Source: Paenibacillus cymbidii (GTDB lineage Bacteria > Bacillota > Bacilli > Paenibacillales > NBRC-103111). From it: a stretch of DNA of 64,000 bases. Below the pieces are notes generated by a model. It did not search any database and had not been told where the DNA came from. It worked only from the letters and a program-made list of their open reading frames with translations. The stretch lies in the NCBI RefSeq assembly GCF_004764705.1, contig NZ_SHLX01000029.1, forward strand, positions 1 through 64,000, given 5' to 3'. This document shows positions 7,901 to 16,457 of the stretch, in pieces (the first letter of the stretch is position 1; each line of letters starts with the position of its first letter). The translations under genes were made by a program, and so were the position numbers.

Positions 7901-10900
7901 AACCCATTGGATCAATCATTTTGGCAAGACGGTTTCTGCGATCATACTCGTAATGCATGACGTTCCCCGATGGATCGGTTGCCGTTATTCTTTTATTGTT
8001 GTCATCATATGCATAAAACGTCGTATGCCCCAACGGATCCGTCATGGAAAGCAAATTACCGACAGCATCGTAAACATAATGGGTCTCATTCCCGGCAGGG
8101 TCCGTCTGTTTCACAAGCCGTCCTGCCGCGTCGTACAAATAACCAATGATGCTCTCATCCGGCAAAATGAGTGCTGTCAACCGGTCGGTTTTGTCATATT
8201 GGTATTGCGTCGTGTTGCCAAGCGCATCCTTCTTCTGGCTGACTCTCCCTTTGGCATCGTAGACGTACTCGATTCGGCCTTCCAAAGGATCGATTACCCG
8301 GATGAGCCGATCCTCCCGGTCATATTCATAGGTAATCGTCTGGCCGAGCGCATTGGTGCTGCTTACGCGTTTGCCGTTCAAATTATAGTCGAATGTCGTC
8401 GCCGCACCCAACGCATCGGTTTTGGAAAGCATATTGCCGGAGCTGTCGTAAACGAACGTATTGGCATTCCCGAGCGTGTCTGTAATCGATACCGCCCTGC
8501 CGAGTTGATCGTATTGCATGTGCGTATCGTGATACGCAGCATCTGTTATGGTAATCAACCGGTTGGCAATGTCATAGCCGTAGGATGAGACCTGATACAC
8601 CGCGTCCATTACAGAAACGAGTTTTCCTGCATCATACTGATACTGGTTGGAAGTACCATCTGCATATGTGGCGCTCGATAATAATCCATCCGAATTATAT
8701 TGATAGGAAGTTACATAACCGGAAGCGTCTGTTTCGCTGAGCAACCGATTGTTCGCGTCATACGTTCGTGTGGTTTCGTGTTCGAGCGGGTCGACGATCG
8801 TAAGCAAATTATTGCGGTCATCATAAGTCATCGTCACGATGTTGCCCAGCGCGTCTTCACTTGTCAGCATATTGCCGTTCGCATCATATGTCCACGACGT
8901 TGTTCGCCCTTCCGCATCAGTGGCCGAAAGCCGGTTACCGGAAGAATCATAGGTATATTCGGTGCTGTTGCCAAGCTCGTCCGTTGAACGAAGCAGATTA
9001 TAGCGATCGTCGAAAACGATTTGCCGAGATGCCCCTTCACGGTTTGTAATCGTCGTTTTATACAACGGACCATATTGAAAAGTCGTTTCATTGTCATAGG
9101 CGTCAAACTGGCGAATAACTCTGCCTTGGAAATCGTAACTGTTGCGAAACTGTTGATTGCCATTTTCATCTGCTGCCGTTAACACACGCCCATCTGTATT
9201 ATAGGTATAGTTGACTTCGCCGCCTTCGGCATCCGTGATCCGAACCAGCCGCTTGGAACCATCGTAACTGAATTGCACCTCTCTACCTGGAGCAGCCTCT
9301 ATTCGAGATACAAGCCCTTGTGCATTGTATTCGAAGTGCAAGGATTGATTGGAAATCGGTTCTGTCAGCGCAGTCAGACGATGATTAAGATCGTATTCAG
9401 GCAGGATCCGCTGGCCGTACGAATTTAACCACGCTGTCATTCGTCCGTTTGAGTCAAACTTGAATTGCTCCTGCGAATGTGTTGTTAATGTATAAGTGTT
9501 CGTGACGTCTTTAACAAGCCGATAACCTTTCATTGAGGGGTCGGAAGAAATAAATACGTCATTGCCAATGGAAACGAACTTATTGCTTCGATTGGCCGAC
9601 CAGTTAACGATAATCTCATTGTTGACCGTTGTTTCAAGTGTAGCTCCATACTCGAACTCCCAACCAAGCCCAAAAACTCCGTCATGAAGCAAAAGTGAAT
9701 TGTACTGAATTTGAAAATTCAAGGGGATAACACCGTTTAATGACAGCAACTTCCGCGCTATCATATGCGCCCCGGTCATAGCATTTACCGGATCGGCCTC
9801 CATCGCTTCCGGGTCGGTGTCTTTCGGAAGGTATATTTTTATTACTTTCTCAGCATGAACACCCGATCTGGCGAGAACTCCATTAAATGTCTCCGCTGGC
9901 CCTACGATTGTCACAGGCAGAATGTTATCATTTTTTATACTTATTGTTTCCGAAGGATAAATCCAGCCGAAGCCGGCGCCGCTCCTCTTTTGCCCATCCT
10001 GCTTAATCACTGTCACCACTAATCGCTGACGCTCCGTATTACTTGTAGAACGATCTGCATCCAACCATATTAAAGACGGACCATTTTCCAACACAAGTGT
10101 TTCTCCGTAGGGCACACTGACTTTACTCAATGCTTGTTGAACTGTAGCGGACATATCCAGTTCAAATAAATCGTAAGGTGCAGATATCCGGATCTTGGAG
10201 GAAGTAGGGTTATGCACAACTGTCCTTACATTAGCCGGGCTTTGCGCTGCATAACCCAGGGTTTGAGTAAAATTGGACCGGTCCTCACCGTACATGGCTA
10301 CATCCAACCCGGGTTTATCCATATAAAAACTGAAATTGCTTGGCTTCACAACAAACTGAACCGTTTCATCAGGTTCAATATTGACCGTGTTTTTAACTGG
10401 TTTGTCGGATTCAATTGGCTGGAATGAAACAAACTTTCCGTATAAATTACATGTTGGATGGTCTAGTACGTACTTTATGTCATAATTCACCCAAAAATCC
10501 GTACCTGACATCGTCCCTAATTGTGCATAATATCCATGAGCTTCATATTGCGCATAATCCAAGGTACATTGCCCAAAAGATTTAAATAATTGTACATTAG
10601 TAGTGAAGCTATGTGAGATTTCATAATTTGTTGAACCATCGGCATCCAATATCCGCAAGGCGGGAGCAAGAGAAGGTACAGGACTGAATTTAGAAAATGG
10701 GCCAAACACTTCGTATGCTGTTTCACTTGAATTGGTAATTGTATAATTCCCCTGGCCGCTATACCAGGCATAATCATTCTGGTTTGCTGCCGCCAATCTT
10801 CCATACCAAGAAGAATAAAGATCGTCCAGTGCATAGTCGAACTGCCCGGGAATGGTGATTCGAATAATCTCATAATCGGGAAGAGTAAATTGCATGCTCT

Positions 10901-11762
10901 CTCCCGATGCCAACTCCATAATTGACAATGCAGGATTCATCGTAAACTGTGGATCAAAATAATCAAAAATACCGACAATTTCATAAAAGTCGTCCGAGGA
11001 GTTTGTCAATGTTGTCTGACCATATTGTGTAAAGTCTCCTCCCGATTGCTTACGACCGTAAAGTGAGCGGTCGTAATCGATGGAGTAATCGTACGTTCCG
11101 CCAATGCGAATTTTTGCGGCCTGGGGAATGTAAATGTTATCCTCAGGAAAAAGCCACACTTTGCGAAGAGCGGGATCGGCCCGGTATTGAGGTTGGAATT
11201 TGTCATATGGTCCGTACAATTCCAAATCACGGGAATCGGAATTGGTTATAATCGATGAGCTGGAAAGGTTCAATACGGTAGGAGAACTGAACGAGTTTGT
11301 TCCCAAGTCCGCAAATGGCCCCCCGCCAAAAACATAATCAATCTGTCCGAAAACAGAAAACACAGTTCCGCTCGAGACGGTAAAGGTTTGATTTTCCGCT
11401 AAATAGTGGATTTTTAATGCAGGATTTGAAATTTTATCAGGAGGTTCGGTAAGCCCCGACACAGTCAGTGTGGACGAATCTTGATTCGTGATGACGATTT
11501 TGTCCCCGCTAGCGATACTAACGACGGTTGATGCTACTTCCCTTCCCATGTCCACATAGTTGCCGCCGGCATCATAAACGGCATAATCGAAGATACCGCT
11601 CACTTCAACATCGATACTGTAGACGGCAGTATTGACACTTTGCAGAGATTCACCAACGGCAAGACTCTCCGTCCCTCCGCTGGCCCGAGCCGTATGATGG
11701 TCGGCGAATAATGCGCACGCCATGACCATAATCAACAGAATCCAGTATTTGCTATCCTTCAT
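4980..11762 (-). CDS. Secreted RHS/YD-repeat polymorphic toxin with HINT and barnase-like C terminus
   Basis: A 2260-residue exported toxin. Residues 1-27 are a signal peptide. Residues 90-457 hold about five modules of 80-90 residues, each closing with an ITNS-like strand and a PAL motif. From about 660 there is an RHS N-terminal region (ADPVNAMTGAH), then dozens of YD repeats, and the RHS core ending in GNPISYVDPFG near 1882. After a hydrophobic pre-toxin segment comes a HINT domain (about 2019-2155) with N-terminal Cys (CNCFVAGTKVL), TTDNHPF and a terminal VHN, expected to self-cleave. The last 105 residues match barnase: YREFD (Glu about 2221), ERFVVGSD (Arg about 2237) and GDHYGTFTQ (His about 2252), the barnase Glu73/Arg87/His102 triad. 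There is no VgrG, PAAR or type VI gene nearby; export is probably by Sec, as for WapA. Strong RBS (AAGGGGAT). Confidence 0.92.
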   Translation of the reverse strand: MKDSKYWILLIMVMACALFADHHTARASGGTESLAVGESLQSVNTAVYSIDVEVSGIFDYAVYDAGGNYVDMGREVASTVVSIASGDKIVITNQDSSTLTVSGLTEPPDKISNPALKIHYLAENQTFTVSSGTVFSVFGQIDYVFGGGPFADLGTNSFSSPTVLNLSSSSIITNSDSRDLELYGPYDKFQPQYRADPALRKVWLFPEDNIYIPQAAKIRIGGTYDYSIDYDRSLYGRKQSGGDFTQYGQTTLTNSSDDFYEIVGIFDYFDPQFTMNPALSIMELASGESMQFTLPDYEIIRITIPGQFDYALDDLYSSWYGRLAAANQNDYAWYSGQGNYTITNSSETAYEVFGPFSKFSPVPSLAPALRILDADGSTNYEISHSFTTNVQLFKSFGQCTLDYAQYEAHGYYAQLGTMSGTDFWVNYDIKYVLDHPTCNLYGKFVSFQPIESDKPVKNTVNIEPDETVQFVVKPSNFSFYMDKPGLDVAMYGEDRSNFTQTLGYAAQSPANVRTVVHNPTSSKIRISAPYDLFELDMSATVQQALSKVSVPYGETLVLENGPSLIWLDADRSTSNTERQRLVVTVIKQDGQKRSGAGFGWIYPSETISIKNDNILPVTIVGPAETFNGVLARSGVHAEKVIKIYLPKDTDPEAMEADPVNAMTGAHMIARKLLSLNGVIPLNFQIQYNSLLLHDGVFGLGWEFEYGATLETTVNNEIIVNWSANRSNKFVSIGNDVFISSDPSMKGYRLVKDVTNTYTLTTHSQEQFKFDSNGRMTAWLNSYGQRILPEYDLNHRLTALTEPISNQSLHFEYNAQGLVSRIEAAPGREVQFSYDGSKRLVRITDAEGGEVNYTYNTDGRVLTAADENGNQQFRNSYDFQGRVIRQFDAYDNETTFQYGPLYKTTITNREGASRQIVFDDRYNLLRSTDELGNSTEYTYDSSGNRLSATDAEGRTTSWTYDANGNMLTSEDALGNIVTMTYDDRNNLLTIVDPLEHETTRTYDANNRLLSETDASGYVTSYQYNSDGLLSSATYADGTSNQYQYDAGKLVSVMDAVYQVSSYGYDIANRLITITDAAYHDTHMQYDQLGRAVSITDTLGNANTFVYDSSGNMLSKTDALGAATTFDYNLNGKRVSSTNALGQTITYEYDREDRLIRVIDPLEGRIEYVYDAKGRVSQKKDALGNTTQYQYDKTDRLTALILPDESIIGYLYDAAGRLVKQTDPAGNETHYVYDAVGNLLSMTDPLGHTTFYAYDDNNKRITATDPSGNVMHYEYDRRNRLAKMIDPMGYETKYEYDGMGRLIRVTDPLQRTTRYEYNALGQLLETINPMGYSRSRQYDDAGNLIGIKDAKGQQVLSRILDEAYRPIQEVDALGHVSNKQYDSLGRLIESTDALGRVAEYAYDSLNRLVAVTDADQSTSSRVFDANGNVVQIEDPNHNITRFEYDSRNRLIREVTSTGSEKIYRYDSRGLLIQETNSRGQSADYTYDAAGKVVGAERVEDTVQLQYDNNDRVTTITDQYGHVKTRDWDALNRLVSYTDEYGNTLHYEYDAVGNLVALTYPDGKIVTYTYDDLDRMTKVTDWEGRETRYEYDENNRLLAAYRPDGSKETRAYDSAGQLILLKDESISGEIIYQETYAYDAAGNVAATESSEERLSWTAIQPQEMTYAADNRLATYNGQQVIYDADGNMTYGPQAGGIGTYSYDSRNRLVQAGGISYHYDAESYRTAVTENGVTTRYVVNPNAYYSQVLMETDEQGQPKAYYIYGLGLVGLQMADGSYRAYHQDRRGSTVALSDEDGDVTDQYEYGIYGELASRDGNSPNPFLFNGRDGVMTDNNGLYFMRARYYNPEIKRFINRDVVLGSIIGGQTLNRYAYVNGNPISYVDPFGLARDGDAIKSGNEPEQGGVEAPTWEDINQTQQEAPEELIENEDVSVEDEEQSNIDEMLDYVQLGLDLAGFIPVGGAVADGLNALISLGRGDKTGAALSAIAAVPLVGDFAAVGKFFRKAVKLEKTAAKETEKLIAACNCFVAGTKVLTDEGEKNIEDIEVGDKVLSKNEETGEQAYKEVTHLYRNDKEIIYEMTVGDQVIETTDNHPFWVESEGWVLAADLQVGDKLQQSNGNTLTIDSIKNVKHEEKVKVYNFTVADFHTYFVSDLGIWVHNTGCITSGSYDGLAQNAKNAYDKYNKSGWKGPVSGQSAGTKAGGKYENSDLKLPTTGSNGTPITYREFDVNNKVAGQNRDSERFVVGSDGSIYYTGDHYGTFTQVK

Positions 11763-11795
11763 TCACCAAAATCCCCTTCCCGCTTGGAGTTCCGC

Positions 11796-13502
11796 TCAGG
11801 ATGACGGCGGCCACATGACATCGGAAACAACAACAAAGTTAAAGAACCCATAGTCGGTTTGCAGAACGGCCAGCGATGACGAGGTCACGGTTCGCGTAAT
11901 TTCCACATTTTCGCCTGAGATGACTATCGTATAGGTTCCCATCGGCAAATCGAACGCATAACGCACACGATCGTTCATGTTTGGCGCATCGGTAATCCCG
12001 GTCTTTCCATATACGTTGTCCGTCACGGAGTTATAAGTTGCAGCATAGGAGAAGCCATCTCCGTAGACGGTCACCGTGACGCCATGCGGATCCGCCGTAC
12101 CGATGACGATATCGCCGGTAATATGATAATTTAACGCACTGTCTACCTTGGTTATATTGCCTCCGCGATCGTATGTGAACCGAAGCCGTTGCCCCGATTC
12201 ATAAGAGACGCCGGAAATACGATTTAACCGATCGTAAGTGTATGTCTTGCTACGGGACGGAATATCGACCATAAACCAGGCCGGCGGCGACCAGTCGGAC
12301 CAGAGCTGACCGTCATATACCTGAATGATCGCCTGCATCTTCAGACCAACCGGCAAATTGGCGGAAACCGTCCAACTATCTGTGGTTTGTTCGGAATCGT
12401 GGAGTATAATGCCGGAATCGATCAAACTCGATGCGCCATCTCCATTCAAAACTCGAATGCGATACGCTTCAATCGTTTCGGAACCAGATTCCGCGTTTTG
12501 CTGCCACTCGATGGCGGGTCGCTGCAGATCAAGTTTGGTTGGCATTTGATAGGTGCCAGTCAATACGGTGAATTGGACCGCAGGCAACAACTCATATGTT
12601 GTCACGCTGATCGTTTCACTCGGCTCCGATTCATTGTTTGCAGCATCCAAAGTCGATACCGCAAAATGATAAGTCACCTGATTGGACAACCCATATACCG
12701 TATACGTTGTTGCCGTTGTCGTTCCGACTGGCGAGCCATCCCGATATACTTGGTAGCCCGTAACCGCCACGTTATCCGTCGCCGCCACCCAGTTCAACTT
12801 TACACTTGTGCTCGTTTGTTGTGGCGATACGACATTTGCCGGCGCAGAAGGCGCCTCGATATCAGCTTCGTCGTCCAACGTAGTCACGACCGCTTCGTTA
12901 CCAACTTGCGATTCATTGCCTTCCGCATCGCGCGTTTTTACAGTAAAGCGATACGTGGTACCCGCAGCCAATCTGTTAACAGCATAAACGGCATCTCCAA
13001 TCGTCGAACCGGCTATCACCCCGTCGACATAAATATCGTAACCGGCTATACCCTCATGAATCGGCGGAGTTGTCCATGACAACTCGACCACATTGGCAAA
13101 AACTGCAGTCGCCCGCAGATCCAAGGGAGGATGGGGGAGCGTCGTCACTACGAGAATACTGCTGGCTGGGGAACGATTTCCGGCGGCATCCCTCGCCTTG
13201 ACGGTAAAAAAATACTTCGTGTTCGGCACCAAATCGTACACAACATAGGTAACATTTGCTACGGAACCAATCCATGTTTCCCCGAGATAAATGTCATATC
13301 CGGCAATCCCCACATCGTCGGTCGAATTGTCCCAGGATAGCATAATACTCGTCTCCGTTTTGCCGGCAACGACAACATTAGCTGGTTGCGTCGGCGGTTC
13401 CATGTCATCATCGCCGAATACATGAGGAATACCGGCTGACGATTGCAACAGAAAGGAACATACCAGCATAACGGCGACAAACTTTGCAAATAGGCGTTTC
13501 AT
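11796..13502 (-). CDS. Secreted fibronectin type III protein with YD-like segment, partner of the RHS toxin
   Basis: A 568-residue exported protein. Residues 1-30 are a signal peptide. Three fibronectin type III domains follow (about 38-125, 125-215 and 218-305), with the usual W-x-x-x-x-D-N-V-x-x-Y and Y-x-V-x-x-x-D-x-x-G-N-x-S patterns. A beta-rich region comes next, then a short YD-like stretch (YTYDRLNRISGVSY and RFTYDRGGNITKV), and a C-terminal domain that reads like a carboxypeptidase-type beta-sandwich. The stop lies 33 bases before the RHS gene on the same strand, so they are probably co-transcribed. The shared YD motif suggests it is an accessory or adhesion partner, or a split-off front piece of the RHS system. 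AGGAGGT precedes the ATG. Confidence 0.75.
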   Translation of the reverse strand: MKRLFAKFVAVMLVCSFLLQSSAGIPHVFGDDDMEPPTQPANVVVAGKTETSIMLSWDNSTDDVGIAGYDIYLGETWIGSVANVTYVVYDLVPNTKYFFTVKARDAAGNRSPASSILVVTTLPHPPLDLRATAVFANVVELSWTTPPIHEGIAGYDIYVDGVIAGSTIGDAVYAVNRLAAGTTYRFTVKTRDAEGNESQVGNEAVVTTLDDEADIEAPSAPANVVSPQQTSTSVKLNWVAATDNVAVTGYQVYRDGSPVGTTTATTYTVYGLSNQVTYHFAVSTLDAANNESEPSETISVTTYELLPAVQFTVLTGTYQMPTKLDLQRPAIEWQQNAESGSETIEAYRIRVLNGDGASSLIDSGIILHDSEQTTDSWTVSANLPVGLKMQAIIQVYDGQLWSDWSPPAWFMVDIPSRSKTYTYDRLNRISGVSYESGQRLRFTYDRGGNITKVDSALNYHITGDIVIGTADPHGVTVTVYGDGFSYAATYNSVTDNVYGKTGITDAPNMNDRVRYAFDLPMGTYTIVISGENVEITRTVTSSSLAVLQTDYGFFNFVVVSDVMWPPSS

Positions 13503-14055
13503 TCGTTAACCTCCTGAAATTTCAATTTTGGCTTCGTTTGCCCGTCCCCTTCTCCTCCCTCATTGATACAAAAGAGCAGCATGATTCACTCTTCTTCCAA
13601 CATTATCCGACATCATTAATATACATGTTCCATAATATCCTTTCATTAGGAAATTTTGTCGAGTTGTGTCGTTTTAAAATAATTATCCATATAGGAAAAG
13701 CTAACAGCTTCAGGCAGCTTCAGCTTAAATGCAAAAATACATTAAAATATGCCAATTATCCTTATTTCAGCAAGCTTAAATGTAAAAATGCAGTTAAATC
13801 ATCGAATTCTCCTGCATACAGAGGAATCCGTCGATTTTTAATGCACTTTTGCACTTAAACATGGCTACTGACCAATTCTCCGTGAAATTAAGTGCACTTT
13901 TGCGTTTAAGTTGCGCAAGATTCGTCTACAACCGATTGCCCGCCCCCCCATCCTCCTACTGTTCTCATCCTCACCGTCGTCGCTCGCTCACTAACACCAC
14001 TCAACCCCACATCCCCGCTCCTCTGACAAACACAAACGCCCGCGCCGGAAACAAA
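13503..14055. other. AT-rich gene-free region containing a repeat element
   Basis: Lies upstream of the FnIII-RHS operon (minus strand), so the operon promoter should be here. No confident -35/-10 pair was fixed. The part from 13724 to 13910 is a structured repeat, listed separately. Large plus-strand open frames to the right are shadows of the sialidase and ABC genes. Confidence 0.5.
13724..13910. repeat. Four-box intergenic repeat, copy 1
   Basis: Four quasi-palindromic boxes of about 25 bases, each with TTAA-type ends around a GCAAAAATGC-like core, at 13724-13748, 13775-13799, 13834-13859 and 13886-13910. Start spacings are 51, 59 and 52. The first two boxes read A-rich on the plus strand and the last two T-rich, so the whole could fold on itself. 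A second copy with spacings 52, 59 and 53 lies at 26022-26210. The right halves align over TTTTTAATGCA, TAAACATG and ACTG. Confidence 0.65.
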
Positions 14056-14090
14056 AAGAAGGACCTGCCCACAGGCAGGTCCTTCTTTTT
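14051..14090 (-). terminator. Terminator of the sialidase operon
   Basis: AAGAAGGACCTGCC (14056-14069) and GGCAGGTCCTTCTT (14074-14087) form a long perfect stem with a 4-base loop. The minus-strand transcript ends in CTTTTTGTTT, about 10 bases past the sialidase stop. Confidence 0.85.
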
Positions 14091-14100
14091 GTTCTCCTTG

Positions 14101-15774
14101 CTAAAGCGCCATGCCGGAACAACCGCCGCGCAGCGACTCCGCGTCGACGCCGACGACCGTCAGGCTGCCGCTGTCCGCCACCAGCGTTACGTAGCTGAAG
14201 CCGCCGCAGTCGTCGGCCAGCGCGTACGTGCGGGTGCCGGCGGCATCCGTGGCGCGCAGCTCCTTGCTGGCCGCGTCCCACGCCAGCTCCAGCGCCGCCC
14301 GGCCGTCCGCACCAGGCGCAGCAGTCGCCAGCGCCACGACTGCGCACTCGCGCAACACCGCCTCGCGCAGCTGCTCCGCTCCTTCTTTTCCGTTCGTATA
14401 GTGGAACGGATCGATATACCGCTCGCTCAGCACGAGCCGAGCGCCGCTCGCCCCCGCATCGCCCGCTGCGGCACCCGCGGCGTACTCCAACCGTACGCGG
14501 CCGCTGCTGCCGTACGGGAAGTTCAAGCAAGCCGCCGCCGGTACGCCGGCTTCGGCCGTCAACACAAGCCGCCGTCCGCCATCGGCCGTACTTCCAAGAC
14601 CGTCGACCCGGCAATCGCCCGCCGTCGACCAGGCGTCCAGGCCGTCCAAGAACCGTTCGGCCAGCTTCGTCTCGCGCAGGAACGAAGGCGAGAACCGGAT
14701 CATTTTCGCCAGCGGTTCGTTCCACGATTCGCCTCGTTTGCTGTTCACCGAAAACAGCTTGACCAGCACATCGCCCGTACCAAGCGCCGTGGGGAACGGA
14801 TAAGCCAGATGCGTGTCGGCGGGATCGTCCGGCAGACGGCGCAAGATTTCGCGATACCCGTGCCAGGTCGCCCCTTCATCGTCGGAAATCGCCGCATGCA
14901 GCGCCTGTCGCGCATAGCTGATCACCGTATGCAGCGGATGGCCGTCGCAATGGTTCCATATTTTCAGCAGGCTGTCGTCCGCAAGCCGCAACAGCGAAGT
15001 CGGCGAATTCGACGAGCGGAACGCCGTCCGTTTGGCCTCGCTCCATGTGGCGCCGCCGTCGGCGGACAACGCATAGAAGAACCGCCCGAGCGTCGTACGA
15101 ATCAGCATCAGGATGCTGCCGTTCACCAGCTCCAGCACGATCGGCTCGATGGCGCCGGATTCCAGATACGTTTCGTCGTCTTTGACCGCAACGTCGTTGG
15201 AAGCCTGCCACGTTGCGCCTTCGTCGTCGGAATAAATCGTGCTCGAAACGAAGTAGGAATAATCGCCCGTCTCGCTGCGGACGAGCGTGGAGAACGGCAC
15301 AACGATGCGGCCGCTCTTTGTCTGCAGCAAGCTGTTGATCGCGCCGGTATACCGGTCGAGACATTCGACCTTCTGCGTCGTTGCGTTCGTGCCGTGAATG
15401 TCGTCCATCCGCGTATGCAGAATATCGCCGGCGAATTCGCCGCTTTCCCATTTGTAGCGCGTAATCCGCAAGGAAAACACATGAATGTAGCCTTCGCGGC
15501 TTTGCAGCACATGCGTACCGGCAATCCAACCGGGCTGCGGCGTAAAAGAGACGATCGTTTCCGGGTTGCCCCAGGTGCGTCCGCCGTCGAACGATTGCCG
15601 GCCCATCACGTAGTGCGAGCTGATGTTGTCGTCGAGTGTCTTGATGTGCTTCTTCGTCACGACCATGATCGTAAACAGACTGCCATCCTGCAGCTCGATT
15701 ACCGGTCCGATATGAAGGTTGCTGTCTTCGCAGAGCTGTTCCGCTACTTGCGATTGAATCGTCGATGCCGTCAT
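14101..15774 (-). CDS. Exo-alpha-sialidase-family (BNR/Asp-box) protein
   Basis: A 557-residue protein of the sialidase superfamily, which forms six-bladed beta-propellers that release or recognise terminal sialic-acid-type sugars. Four Asp boxes (S-x-D-x-G-x-T-W type) are visible: SFDGGRTWG, SDDEGATWQ, SADGGATWS and SDDEGATWH. No signal peptide is seen, so it may act on imported oligosaccharide. About 150 C-terminal residues (after about 400) form an Ala/Gly-rich beta domain of unknown role. The ATG at 15774 follows AGAAGGAGGT; the open frame extends 56 residues further upstream but overlaps the SGNH gene. It is last in an operon with an SGNH hydrolase, an aldolase-family lyase and an ABC importer. 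The exact substrate is not fixed by the sequence. Confidence 0.75.
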   Translation of the reverse strand: MTASTIQSQVAEQLCEDSNLHIGPVIELQDGSLFTIMVVTKKHIKTLDDNISSHYVMGRQSFDGGRTWGNPETIVSFTPQPGWIAGTHVLQSREGYIHVFSLRITRYKWESGEFAGDILHTRMDDIHGTNATTQKVECLDRYTGAINSLLQTKSGRIVVPFSTLVRSETGDYSYFVSSTIYSDDEGATWQASNDVAVKDDETYLESGAIEPIVLELVNGSILMLIRTTLGRFFYALSADGGATWSEAKRTAFRSSNSPTSLLRLADDSLLKIWNHCDGHPLHTVISYARQALHAAISDDEGATWHGYREILRRLPDDPADTHLAYPFPTALGTGDVLVKLFSVNSKRGESWNEPLAKMIRFSPSFLRETKLAERFLDGLDAWSTAGDCRVDGLGSTADGGRRLVLTAEAGVPAAACLNFPYGSSGRVRLEYAAGAAAGDAGASGARLVLSERYIDPFHYTNGKEGAEQLREAVLRECAVVALATAAPGADGRAALELAWDAASKELRATDAAGTRTYALADDCGGFSYVTLVADSGSLTVVGVDAESLRGGCSGMAL

Positions 15775-15788
15775 CCCGGCACCTCCTT

Positions 15789-16427
15789 CTATATAGTTGG
15801 CTCGATGCCCAAATAGTTGAACAATGTCTCCGCAAACAAGCGGTGCCCCGCTTCGCCGGGATGGATGCCGTCGTTCATCAGCAGCAAATGCATATTCGTT
15901 GCGCCTCCGACACGCTGCTCCCAGGCGCGGCCGATGTCGCAAAGCGGCGTCCCCGTCTCTTCCGCCATCCGCCGCAATTCCTCGACATAAGCCGGATAGT
16001 GCACGCGCGCCAGCACCGCCGGCTCGCGAACGTTATAGTCGAGCGCGTTCTGCGTCAGCAGCAGCGCCTCGCTGCCCGCCGCCGCAATGCGCGAGACGAT
16101 CGTTTCCAGGTTGCGGCGGAATTCGGGCAACGGCTCCGGCCCGCGCTGGCAATCGTTCATGCCCAGCATAACGGTGACCAGGTCAGGGGCAAACCGCAGC
16201 GCGTCCCGCTCCAGCCGGTCCTTTACGCCCCAGGACGTATCGCCGCTGACACCGGCGTTCAGCAGCAGAAACTTGCGTCCGTACGTATCGATCAGCTTCT
16301 CTGCCAATTGACCGACATAATTGAGCTTGCCGCGCAAATGAAAATTTTGCTCCGTGATCGAATCGCCGATACAGACGATCATAACCCGCTCGCCGCGCCG
16401 CAGCTTCTCCATCGTGGCCAGTCCCAC
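15789..16427 (-). CDS. SGNH/GDSL-family hydrolase (likely carbohydrate esterase)
   Basis: A 212-residue hydrolase with the SGNH blocks: block I CIGDSITEQ (nucleophile Ser), block II Gly in NAGVSGDTSWG, block III GMNDCQ and block V DGIHPGEAGH (Asp/His). There is no signal peptide, so it probably removes acyl groups from imported sugars, for example O-acetyl groups from sialic-acid-like residues. That substrate is inferred from the adjacent sialidase and NanA/DapA-like gene. The start is GTG with GGGGGA 6 bases upstream; an ATG 15 bases inside is the alternative. It lies 30 bases after the aldolase gene and 14 before the sialidase, clearly the same transcript. Confidence 0.85.
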   Translation of the reverse strand: MGLATMEKLRRGERVMIVCIGDSITEQNFHLRGKLNYVGQLAEKLIDTYGRKFLLLNAGVSGDTSWGVKDRLERDALRFAPDLVTVMLGMNDCQRGPEPLPEFRRNLETIVSRIAAAGSEALLLTQNALDYNVREPAVLARVHYPAYVEELRRMAEETGTPLCDIGRAWEQRVGGATNMHLLLMNDGIHPGEAGHRLFAETLFNYLGIEPTI

Positions 16428-16457
16428 GTTCGTCCCCCGCTTTCCGCAATAAACCTG

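Noticed and set aside
7710..8588. 292-codon plus-strand frame inside the RHS gene
   Set aside because: It arises from the repetitive YD coding sequence on the other strand; no start signal or family.
13724..13910. Regularly spaced boxes resembling a CRISPR array
   Set aside because: Box orientation changes, boxes vary in sequence, spacers are not uniform, and there are no cas genes. It fits a structured repeat better.
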